A stretch of 22,255 nt of DNA from a virus: positions 1 through 22,255 of IMG/VR virus record IMGVR_UViG_3300020401_001496, one strand, 5' to 3'. Of this stretch, positions 1 through 8,500 are shown piece after piece (position 1 is the stretch's first letter; each line of letters starts with the position of its first letter). The notes beneath the pieces were generated by a model. The model was given only the letters and a program-made list of their open reading frames with translations. It was not told the DNA's origin and ran no database searches. Position numbers and translations under genes: made by a program.

Positions 1-282
1 AATATGGTTGACAAATTAGTAAATCTCGGGTATAATTGTATACATGCAAGTAATACTTTACCAACTGAAAAAGGCGGCTTATCAGGTAAAATTATTGTGC
101 CATATACTATGAGACTAATTGATTACATAAAAAACAAACATTCACATGTCACTGTTATTGCAGGAGGTGGTGTTTATTCTAAACAAGATGCAGAAAATTA
201 TATAAGTGCAGGAGCAGATCATATCAGTTTAGGTAGTGTAAGTTTTACACCATGGAAGATAAAAGGTATCATTAATGATTAA
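1..282 (+). CDS. pyrD: Dihydroorotate dehydrogenase, C-terminal part (5' end outside the window)
   Basis: This is the C-terminal part of a flavin-dependent TIM-barrel enzyme that oxidises dihydroorotate to orotate in de novo pyrimidine synthesis. The visible 92 residues carry the family's last FMN-contact segments: HASNTLPTEKGGLSG (residues 14-28 counted from the ATG at 4), equivalent to the Asn-Thr plus GGLSG segment, then VIAGGGVYSKQDAENYISAG, equivalent to the phosphate-binding 'GGI-DA-AGA' strand and helix. The codon before ATG 4 is in frame and open, and whole enzymes are about 300 residues or more, so the gene very likely continues upstream. The stop overlaps the uvsE start by 8 bases. 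Other FMN-binding TIM barrels are possible, but GGLSG after an NT pair is characteristic. I cannot see the catalytic Cys or Ser, which lies upstream. Confidence 0.8.
   Translation, partial: NMVDKLVNLGYNCIHASNTLPTEKGGLSGKIIVPYTMRLIDYIKNKHSHVTVIAGGGVYSKQDAENYISAGADHISLGSVSFTPWKIKGIIND
8..36 (+). promoter_or_regulatory. Perfect sigma-70 consensus promoter inside pyrD
   Basis: TTGACA at 8-13 and TATAAT at 31-36 are separated by exactly 17 bases, matching 12 of 12 consensus positions with the optimal spacer. Transcription would start near 43, about 230 bases upstream of uvsE, and run through uvsE and the small genes to the iscA-type gene. T4-like phages use host sigma-70 for early genes, which fits. 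The site is inside a reading frame, so its activity is inferred. Confidence 0.6.
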
Positions 283-1366
283 ACGTATAGGTTTCGCTTG
301 TAAATATTTACATCCAAACCAAACACAAAAGAAAAAATTATTAGAAGAAGTACAGCGTCCACTAAATACTCGTAGCACAACAGTACGTTGGTTGAACAAT
401 CAAACACGTGATGTTGCTGAAGAACGCTTGTGGGACTTGATGGTTCATAACATAGCGTCATACAAGAGGTTGATTGAATATGTTGGAAGCCTTCCTCCAG
501 AACTTCGTATGGTCAGATTGGGTAGCGATGTCCTTCCTGTTTATACCGAGCCTACTTGGAGTTATTACTGGCGCAAGCCTGATGTACGTGATTATGCCGC
601 TAGAGAATTTGCAAAAGTCGGCGACACGGCAAGAGCCCTCGATGTCCGACTATCGATGCACCCAGGCCAATTTACTGTACTTGCAAGCGACAACGAAGAG
701 ATTGTCGAAAGATCTATAGAGGAGTTTGAATATCATGTTGATTGCATCAGATGGATGGGCTATGGCAAATCGTTCCAGGACTTCAAATGTAACGTCCATA
801 TATCAGGCAGGAAAGGTCCAGCCGGTATTAAAGCAGTCCTCCCAAGACTATCTCAAGAAGCGAGAAATAGCATTACAATCGAAAACGACGAAAATAAATG
901 GGGCATCGAAGCATCGCTCGAACTCGCAGATGATGTCGCATTGGTACTTGACATACACCATCACTGGGTCAATTCAGGAGAATATATATCTCCCACCGAC
1001 GATAGATTTGCTCGCATAATAGACAGTTGGCGCGGCGTAAGGCCGGTCATACATTACAGTGTATCGCGTGAGGATATTCTTATAGGACATCCTACAAATG
1101 TACAGCCCGACATGGATATTTTACTTGCAGGTGAATACAAAAAAGCAAAACTTAGAGCACATTCTGACTACATGTGGAATAATGCTGTCAATGACTGGGC
1201 ATTAGAATTTTTGCAATACGCAGATATTATGGTAGAAAGCAAAGCAAAAAATCTTGCATCTGTTGCCCTGCATAAATACTATACGGAGAACAAAAATGAG
1301 TTATCTAAACAAAATGTACGGCAGAAAGCCAGTTCAGAACAACCAATCTTCACCCCCCTCTGGTAA
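275..1366 (+). CDS. uvsE: UV DNA damage endonuclease (UVDE/UvsE family)
   Basis: This metal-dependent TIM-barrel endonuclease nicks DNA 5' to UV photoproducts and starts alternative excision repair. At 363 residues it is full length. Family landmarks appear in order: the RLGSDVLP region, SMHPGQFTVL with His129, CNVHISGRKG with His175, ITIENDENKW with Glu203, DIHHHW with Asp226 and His228-230, IHYSVSRED and RAHSDYM. The start overlaps the preceding stop by 8 bases, suggesting translational coupling. The last 71 bases also encode the start of the next gene in another frame. The central part (about 340-1100) is much richer in GC and CpG than its surroundings (52% on two 60-base lines against 30% near the 3' end), which suggests acquisition of this segment from a higher-GC source. 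It would protect phage DNA in sunlit water. Confidence 0.93.
   Translation: MIKRIGFACKYLHPNQTQKKKLLEEVQRPLNTRSTTVRWLNNQTRDVAEERLWDLMVHNIASYKRLIEYVGSLPPELRMVRLGSDVLPVYTEPTWSYYWRKPDVRDYAAREFAKVGDTARALDVRLSMHPGQFTVLASDNEEIVERSIEEFEYHVDCIRWMGYGKSFQDFKCNVHISGRKGPAGIKAVLPRLSQEARNSITIENDENKWGIEASLELADDVALVLDIHHHWVNSGEYISPTDDRFARIIDSWRGVRPVIHYSVSREDILIGHPTNVQPDMDILLAGEYKKAKLRAHSDYMWNNAVNDWALEFLQYADIMVESKAKNLASVALHKYYTENKNELSKQNVRQKASSEQPIFTPLW
1272..1278 (+). promoter_or_regulatory. Possible late promoter (ATAAATA) inside the uvsE 3' end
   Basis: An exact ATAAATA lies 17 bases before the ATG at 1296, the same spacing as in the late promoters upstream of the tail genes. It is within coding sequence and lacks the flanking GATAAATAT context, so it may be chance. 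If active, it would express the small genes and the iscA-type gene late. Confidence 0.3.
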
Positions 1367-1589
1367 AAATCCTAATAGAGTAACCGGTGGTCTTAAAGGC
1401 CAAGGTGTAGACCATATAGTAATGGTTAGTGAAGACGGTGCAGAACAGCAATTACCTAGTTTTAGATATGTACAAAGTTTAGAAGAACAAATACGTAAGC
1501 AAAGAGCGGCAATAAACGTGCTTGAAAGAACTGTCTCCAGACAAAGTAAAACACTTGAAAGTTTAAATACTTTCGTGAGGAGTAAGTAA
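1296..1589 (+). CDS. Small protein with C-terminal coiled coil, unknown function
   Basis: This is a 97-residue protein. I chose ATG 1296 because GGAG at 1285-1288 stands 7 bases before it. An upstream in-frame ATG at 1254 would add 14 residues but lacks a ribosome site and lies deeper in uvsE. The N-terminal half is polar and rich in Pro, Gly and Asn with no clear fold. Residues about 55-95 (VQSLEEQIRKQRAAINVLER onward) show a heptad-like pattern expected of a coiled coil, so the protein may oligomerise. It overlaps uvsE by 71 bases in a different frame, and its TAA overlaps the next ATG by one base. I do not recognise a characterised family. A small structural or accessory role is a guess. 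Confidence 0.7.
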   Translation: MSYLNKMYGRKPVQNNQSSPPSGKNPNRVTGGLKGQGVDHIVMVSEDGAEQQLPSFRYVQSLEEQIRKQRAAINVLERTVSRQSKTLESLNTFVRSK

Positions 1590-1774
1590 TGTATATTGAT
1601 AGTGGCAAAGACCTAAAAGTTGATAAAATTACAAGTCCTAGACCAGACAAAACTGGTGTGGGTGGTAATAGTAGAACACAATTGAATGTAAAGCAATCTG
1701 ATCTAGTTAAAAAACAGATCAAAGGAATGAAGACAGCAGGTTCTTATACAGCAAAAGGGGAGAAATACGCATGA
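1589..1774 (+). CDS. Small basic polar protein, unknown function
   Basis: This is a 61-residue Lys-, Gly- and Thr-rich protein without hydrophobic segments. GAGGAG at 1577-1582 lies 6 bases before the ATG. The start shares one base with the previous stop (TAATG), and the end overlaps the next start as ATGA at 1771-1774, so it sits in a chain of coupled genes. There are no recognisable motifs, and the composition suggests a flexible, possibly nucleic-acid- or partner-binding peptide. It is supported as a gene by its ribosome site and exact junctions rather than by homology. Confidence 0.6.
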   Translation: MYIDSGKDLKVDKITSPRPDKTGVGGNSRTQLNVKQSDLVKKQIKGMKTAGSYTAKGEKYA

Positions 1775-1935
1775 TTAAAAAATGGTTAGATTCACGAATG
1801 AAAGAACGCACATCTTGGGATGGTGCGGCACTTATAGTATTAGGATTAATGGTCCTATTCCTTGCTCCGTTAGCCAAAATAGCTGCAGGATTAGCTATAG
1901 CCTACGGTGCTTGGACAATATGGAAAAGTGAATGA
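1771..1935 (+). CDS. Small membrane protein, 54 residues
   Basis: The open frame reads from ATG 1771 to TGA 1933-1935. A purine-rich GGGGAG (1757-1762) lies 8 bases upstream. The first 17 residues are charged (MIKKWLDSRMKERTSW), followed by two closely spaced hydrophobic stretches, about residues 19-33 and 38-51, separated by a Pro-Leu-Ala-Lys turn. The protein could cross the membrane once or form a short hairpin. ATGA overlaps with both neighbours (1771-1774 upstream, 1932-1935 downstream) tie its translation to the operon. No family was recognised. Small phage membrane proteins of this kind include lysis and superinfection-exclusion factors, but nothing here decides the role. Confidence 0.65.
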   Translation: MIKKWLDSRMKERTSWDGAALIVLGLMVLFLAPLAKIAAGLAIAYGAWTIWKSE

Positions 1936-2216
1936 AATTACAATTAACTGAAAATGCAAAGGCTTACCTTGAAAAAGTAGGTAAGCCGAATGTATCTTTA
2001 ACTGTCAAAGGAGGAGGCTGTTCAGGCTTTCAATACGAATGGGGAGTTACAGATAAACCTGCAACAATAGGTAATTTATGGTTAGATCCAATGGCAGAAA
2101 TGTTTGTATTTGGTTGTACCGTAGATTACGTAGAAGAACTAGGAGGTTCTTACTTAAAAGTTGTTAACCCAAATGCCACTGCTAGTTGTGGTTGTGGAGA
2201 ATCATTTGCAGTCTAA
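1932..2216 (+). CDS. A-type iron-sulfur cluster carrier (HesB/IscA/ErpA family)
   Basis: This is a 94-residue protein of the A-type carrier family, which holds and delivers Fe-S clusters to client enzymes. All three cluster ligands are present: Cys30 in KGGGCSGFQY, and Cys86 and Cys88 in SCGCGESF near the C-terminus, matching the usual Cys-X(about 55-65)-Cys-Gly-Cys pattern. Length is slightly below the usual 105-120. The start overlaps the preceding stop as ATGA. IscA/HesB-like genes are common in marine T4-like phages and are thought to support Fe-S enzymes of host or phage during infection. The specific client here is unknown. The 3' end overlaps the convergent - strand gene by 4 bases. 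Confidence 0.9.
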   Translation: MKLQLTENAKAYLEKVGKPNVSLTVKGGGCSGFQYEWGVTDKPATIGNLWLDPMAEMFVFGCTVDYVEELGGSYLKVVNPNATASCGCGESFAV

Positions 2217-2500
2217 AGTTTGCTAATAGGTATATTAGAACTAGCAGGTAGATCCCACATTTTCTTCTTCTCTATTCCTTTCTTTTGTGCAAAAACTTTT
2301 GCATTACAATTATTACATACATGGAAATAATTATTACTTAATCTTTTAGGATCCATGCGACTCCTTAGCCGATTAAACTCCTCATCACAGCTATCACACT
2401 TAAATACAGCAAAAGTTTGGCTTCGCATATACGTATGCTCTGCACCTAGTTTACTTTTGCGTATGTGTTTTGTTTTTACACTATATTCTTTTATGAACAT
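2213..2500 (-). CDS. Small zinc-finger protein, unknown function
   Basis: This is a 95-residue basic protein and the only - strand gene supported in the window. It has two metal-binding knuckles: Cys35-X2-Cys38 (FKCDSCDEEF) and Cys62-X2-Cys65 preceded by His60 (FHVCNNCNAK). The first 30 residues are basic and the C-terminus ends in DLPASSNIPISKL. The arrangement is a zinc ribbon or treble clef, compatible with nucleic-acid binding. I see no clear HNH or GIY-YIG active site, so a homing endonuclease is not supported. No Shine-Dalgarno is obvious before ATG 2500-2498. A possible sigma-70 promoter lies in the short gap upstream on the - strand. Being opposed to its neighbours suggests different timing, perhaps an early regulator, but that is inference. 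Confidence 0.72.
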   Translation of the reverse strand: MFIKEYSVKTKHIRKSKLGAEHTYMRSQTFAVFKCDSCDEEFNRLRSRMDPKRLSNNYFHVCNNCNAKVFAQKKGIEKKKMWDLPASSNIPISKL

Positions 2501-2517
2501 ACTGTATTTACATTAAG

Positions 2518-2546
2518 ATTATAAAAACAAACGATAAATATGTTTA
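2518..2546 (-). promoter_or_regulatory. Possible sigma-70 promoter for the - strand zinc-finger gene
   Basis: Read on the - strand, TAAACA (2546-2541) is followed after 17 bases by a perfect TATAAT (2523-2518), 17 bases before the ATG. The -35 matches 4 of 6 consensus positions. It physically overlaps the + strand ATAAATA at 2534-2540, so early leftward and late rightward transcription could exclude each other. Confidence 0.4.
2534..2540 (+). promoter_or_regulatory. T4-type late promoter before the giant fibre gene
   Basis: ATAAATA sits within a 14-base string, AAACGATAAATATG (2529-2542), that recurs identically at 15862-15875. T4 late promoters consist of a TATAAATA -10 element read by the gp55 sigma factor, with no -35 requirement. 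The start codon is 33 bases downstream of the motif end, with GGAG at 2561-2564 between them. Confidence 0.7.
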
Positions 2547-2572
2547 GAGCAGTTTAACCTGGAGTAAAAATA

Positions 2573-5500
2573 ATGGCAAAACAAGATGTAAATATTGGTG
2601 TTGAGGGTAATGACGGCACCGGTGATAGTATACGCGAATCCTTCCGTAAAGTAAATGAAAACTTCCAAGAACTATATGCAGTATTTGGCCAAGGTGGTCA
2701 AATCGGATTTACAACCTTAGGAGATACTCCAAATTCAATTGAAGGTGGCAAAATAATTACTACAAATAACGCTGGTACAGCCATTATATACAGCGAAATA
2801 GGTAGTGATTCAGATTTAAACCCAGCAAATTCAGATAGTGTATCAGTTGATACAGCCAGTGTCCCAGGCAAAATTATTCTATCAACAACTTTTAGTGCGA
2901 TAGTAGATGATAATACAGCGCCAACACTAGGATCTCATTTAAATGCCGCTAATTTTGGTATAGCAGGTGTTGCTATAACTGAATCAGCCGCAACTGCATT
3001 AAATTCACAGCCTGGAAGAACAACAAGCTATACTATAGATGATTTAGTTATCACAAGAGGTTATGCAGACAGACGATATATTACAAGTGGTTTGCCTATT
3101 AGAATAGCACCAGAACCTGCAGATACTTCAGGATTTATAAAAACTATAACCCAATACATAGATGGAAACTTGTTTATTGCAGGACATGGGTATGATAGTG
3201 GTGCAAACGGCACAGCCTTTATTTTTACAGCAGAAGATACAGACCCGAATAATCTTGTAACGGGTCAGACATATTTTATAAGATTTTCAACACCAGATCA
3301 ATTATCATTATTTAACACAGCAGAAGAAGCAAGGACTGAATCTGCTTCTGAGGCGGCGGCGAATAAAATAAATGTTTCCGGCACTATATCTGCTAACGAC
3401 ACACATAAAATTACTGATGCAGGATATGATGCAACGCTAACAGGAAATTTTTTAAGTGATGTTGGTATGCCGAGAGAAAGTGTTACCCGAAGACAAGGTG
3501 ACAGCATGGAAGGACCTTTATTTCTTTCAGATCATCCAGGCGATTTAGCAGGAGATGGTACACCTAACGGAGAACAAGATCTTCAAGCTGCCACAAAATA
3601 TTATGTAGATAACACCGCATATAGTTCACCAGAAGTGTTGCATGTAAGCACAGGTGGTGATGATACTATGCAAGGTGTTCCAAATGGTAAAGAAGGCACA
3701 TCATTTACATATGCATTTAAAACTATTAATGCCGCGGCAAGAAGAGCAGAAGAATTAATAAAAACTGCCCCTGAAGAGCCTGGTCCTTATTTCCAAACTC
3801 TTGCTCATACGACAGGGGGGACAACTACTGATTGTGTAACTGATACACAAGGAGTAGAAAATCCAGCTTCACCTATTACAAATGCCACATTAAAATTAAA
3901 CAAAGACTATATTATAGCAGAAGTCAGTGCATATATTAGTTATACTTTTCCTAACTTTACATATACTAAAGCTACATGTGAAAGAGATTTAGGTTTAATA
4001 ATAGATTCATTAAGAATAGATGCAAACAGGGGCAATACTGCAAACAGCATGACCAGAATAGCCGCTGAACGATATTATTCTAGCGTTAGCGGAAGAATTG
4101 CAATTACTACGCAGTTAAAGCAAACAAAAAATGCATTTAGTTTTTTAGGAACTTTAATTACAGAAAGTATTTTACAAAATAAAAAACTAAATGAAAAAGA
4201 TTTACTTGCAAACAATAACGGTTTAACAAAGTTTGATGGCTCCAATCCTGGTAGAATTATTACTCAGACAGATCACGGACTAGCAGATGGCAACATAATA
4301 CAATTCTTTGGTGTCGGAGGAATGACAGAAATAAATGATCAATTTGCTTTTGTAAAAGTTATTGATGCAACTACCGCAGAATTATTTGCAGATGCGGCTT
4401 TAACTACAGCATTTGATAATAGTGGATTTAGTAATTATACTTCAGTAGGTAAAATTGGGTTACGTTATCAGACTAAATTTCAACAAGATACTTCAGGTAC
4501 ACAAGTAAGCGATGGTATTGGCGGCGGCGCTGAACCAAATGCCGCAAGTTCTGTTACAAACAATGTAGCCTTAATTAACAATATTATCGAAAATGGAATT
4601 GATGCAGGCGCAGATATTGTTTTTGGTAGTAGATATTTCTTGACTGTAGACAATAATTCTAGTGGATTTATAGATCAAACTAATCCCGACAATACTGATG
4701 CGTTGCCTGGAAAAGTAATTAGAGGAAAAAGATCTGGTGCGTTAGGAAGAATTATAACATTTGCTCAAACAACAAATGAAACAACATTTTTTATGCAATT
4801 ACTTGAACCATTTGAATTTGATGCGACACAAGATAATGCTACACAATCACCAGGTGAAGAACTTGAAATGGGTAACTTTGTTAAGAAAAAACAAGTTACA
4901 ATAAGAGTAGAAACAGGACAATATGAAGAAGACTATCCAATCAGACTGCCTAATAATGTATCACTCAAAGGTGATGAATTTAGACGAGTCATAATACGTC
5001 CGAAACAACGTGTTTCACAAAGTAAATGGGCAAGAACATATTTTTACAGAGATAGTGAATTCGATGGTATAACCCTACATACCACAGGAACGCCATTTTT
5101 TAACCAAGAAGGCATTCAAACAGGATTTTTTGGTAATCATTACTTGTCCGACAATACTAAACCAATACAAGTAGGATCTGATGTAAGTAATTTAGGATTT
5201 TACAAACAAGCCGCGAACGTAATAAAAAGTAATAAGCAATTTATTCAAGATGAAGTTATTTACTTTGTAAACGCAAGTTTTGTAACTGGAAGTCCTCACA
5301 CATATGTTGGTGGTACAGCAAGCAATGCAGTACAATCAGGAGGTGCTTATGCACACACATTTGTATCAGGAACAGTTCAAAGTAATGTTGGTAATTTACC
5401 TAACCCAATTACTGATATTGTATATACTCCTGCTGACGGTAATATGGTTATTACTTCTGCTGGACATGGATTAACGACATCAAATACAATAACTATTGCT

Positions 5501-8500
5501 GATAATGCATTATCCTTTACCTGTGCAATGGATGGTAACACAGCAACTAAAACATATCCAAGATCAACTGACCCTGCATCTGGATCAACTCTTGCTATAA
5601 GTGCTTCAGATACAGATACTTTTACGATAAATGTAGGCGCATCACCTATAGTAAATCATGATGTAACTAATGCAATTTATGATCCGGCTACAGGAGATAT
5701 GACACTAACTATTGGTTCACATACGCTTTCTGCAGGAACAAGTATAAAAATTGCTACAAATTCATTGACATTTACTTGTGACATAGATGATAATGCAACT
5801 ACCCATACATATCCAAGAGTAGGAGATCCTGCTTATGATACTGCTGTCAATATTGATTCAACAGATATAAACACTATTACTGTCAATGTAGGTGTTCAAG
5901 GCACCTTCACTTATAATGAAGAAAAATGTAGACGTGACACAGGAATTATCGTTGACGGACTTGTAAAAGATTTGCTGAACGGTGGTAAAGAGTTTGCGTT
6001 AGAAAATCAAGGAGAATATTATTCAGGTGCTGTATCCGGACAAGAATCACAAACTGCGGCAGCTATCGGTCACATAAGCACCTTGGCAGGACAACTGCTT
6101 GTTGGTACTGCTCCTACAAAGCATGCTGGTACTAATTTTGATCCAGATATATCTGCTGGTGATGTACAACCGGTTTGGTCAGCAGGTAATCTCTATGCAC
6201 AAGGAGATTTTGTAGTAAGAGGCACTGGAGGCGGTGCAAAGTATTATAGAGCTCTTAGGAAACATACATCTACATCTGCAAATGAAGTAGTAGACCCTGG
6301 CACATCAAATATAATTTTAGATCCAGATATTTGGGTCGAAGTCACTAGCGTTGTAACACTTGTTGGACAATTAATTGATATTGTACAATTTCCTCTAGAA
6401 AATCCAAGTACATGGAATCCACCAAAACGTAATGACGAAATGGATGTGTTCTTGTTAGACGATGCTACTATTGTAAGGAACGTGACTGTGCAAGGACACG
6501 GCGGCTTTATGTGTGTTCTTGATCCAGAAGGACAAGTGTTAACTAAGTCACCGTATATTCAGACTGCATCAAGTTTTTCTAAAAGTGAAAACAAAAAAGC
6601 ATTTAGAGGTGGTATGTATGTTGATGCATATACAGGTAATATTCCTATGCGTATACTTGCAAATAGTGGAAGTTCTACATCAGTTGGTATAAGTGGGGGT
6701 GCAGTTAACTTAAATGCTTTTACTATTGCTGTAGAAAGTTTAGATGTAGGAGGACAACCACAAGGACTTAAATTACGTCTGCCACAATTACCAGCACCTT
6801 TCTACTTTGAAGGAATACGTTACCAAGTTAATGCTATATCTAATTATGATAGTGGCACAGGTAAAGCTGTATTGTATCTTGATCCAGGTAGTAATAGTAG
6901 TAACGGATATAACAAAGCTGGTGGAGATTCGCCAGGAGATCCAGGTCACGGCGACGATGATATTATTCAAGATTTATTCTTACAAACAGCTGGTAATAGA
7001 TCAATATTAGGTAACGACTTTACACAAATTAATGACTTAGCCTATGGCCTTGTAACAAATAATGGTGCATTTTCTGAAATGGTGTCCATGTTTACATATT
7101 ACACACATGCGGCATATTATGCGGCAAACGGTTCGGAAATTAGATCACTTAATGGTTCTAATGGATACGGTAATTTTGGACTGGTGGCAGAAGGTGCAGA
7201 TCCGAACGAAATACCAGATCAAGTAACACTAGCGAGAGACCAAGCTCAAGCGATTAAGGCATTTACCTACGGTTCATTTACAAACGCTGTAGGTGATACA
7301 AGCATTACAGTATATGATTACAAAGTCAATCCATTAAAAAATGCAATAGTCTATATTCCGCATGCTACAGCAGGCCCTTTAAATTATAAAATTACAAACA
7401 TTCAGAATTTATCTGACCCTAATAACAATGGTGATATTGGTGCAGACGGTGCGCCAGTTGTTACAGGCGTCAACACTCTTGATAATACATTTGGCGGAGG
7501 TGCCGGGTTTACAGGTACTCCTGCTAATTCTACAGGAAACTTTACAATTACTCAAAGTGCTACAACTGGAAGTGGCACAGGCTTCAAAGGTATTGTAAGC
7601 ATATCAGCAGGAACTGTTAGCGGTATCACTATAGGAAATAGTGGTTCTGGACATGCTATTAATGATGAAATTACATTGCCAGGATCAGGTATGGGTGGTA
7701 CTTCTCCTGCTAATGATTTAACCGTAAAAGTAGGTGCAATTTATCAAGGCACAGCAGGAACATTCAGCAACGAAATATATAGATTAACTATTCAAGAGGC
7801 AGGATCAAATACAGACTTCTTCCCTGACATACAAGAAAATATTTCACATGATGATTTGATAGAATATAGACATTCAGAGACACTGATATTTGACGGGGTT
7901 AACAGTCAAGATATCACTGAAAGACCTAGTACAGCAGTCAACTTTGATGAAAGCGATACAAAAACTTATAGAAGTACAAGTTTTACTATTACAGATGATC
8001 AAGGAGCAAATCTACCTAGCACACAAATTAAAGCTATTTTTGATACAGACTTTGATTATGTAGAAATTGAGTTAGATCCTTTAGGACGTAGTACACAAGC
8101 ATCGTTGGTTGGTGGCACAGGACAAATGGGTGCAAACAATACTGACCAATATCTTTCTGTCAAAGCCCTGAACGAAACAGATGCTGTAAGAATATTGCAA
8201 GATGCAACTGATACAACAAATCAAACAATAAAAAATCCTGGTGATGCAGGCTACACAGGAGGTATGATATTCTCATATAATTCTAGAATATTGCAATGTT
8301 TAGAATATGGTGCAGTAACCACAGGTACAATTACCGATATACAAATAGCAGGTTCTCCTGATTTTGAAATTACAGTTACAGATAATAACCACAATTTGAC
8401 AAACGGTGATCAAGTTACATTCTCAGGTATTTTAGGTACAACACAATTAAATGGCACAACAAAATTTGTTGGTGATGTGTTAACCAACACATTTGTACTG

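Noticed and set aside
2200-2240. Possible terminator between the convergent iscA-type and zinc-finger genes
   Set aside because: There is no GC-rich hairpin followed by a T run on either strand; the genes overlap by 4 bases.
6807-7010. 67-codon + strand open frame in a second frame of the giant gene
   Set aside because: It is internal to coding sequence, low in information and has no ribosome site.
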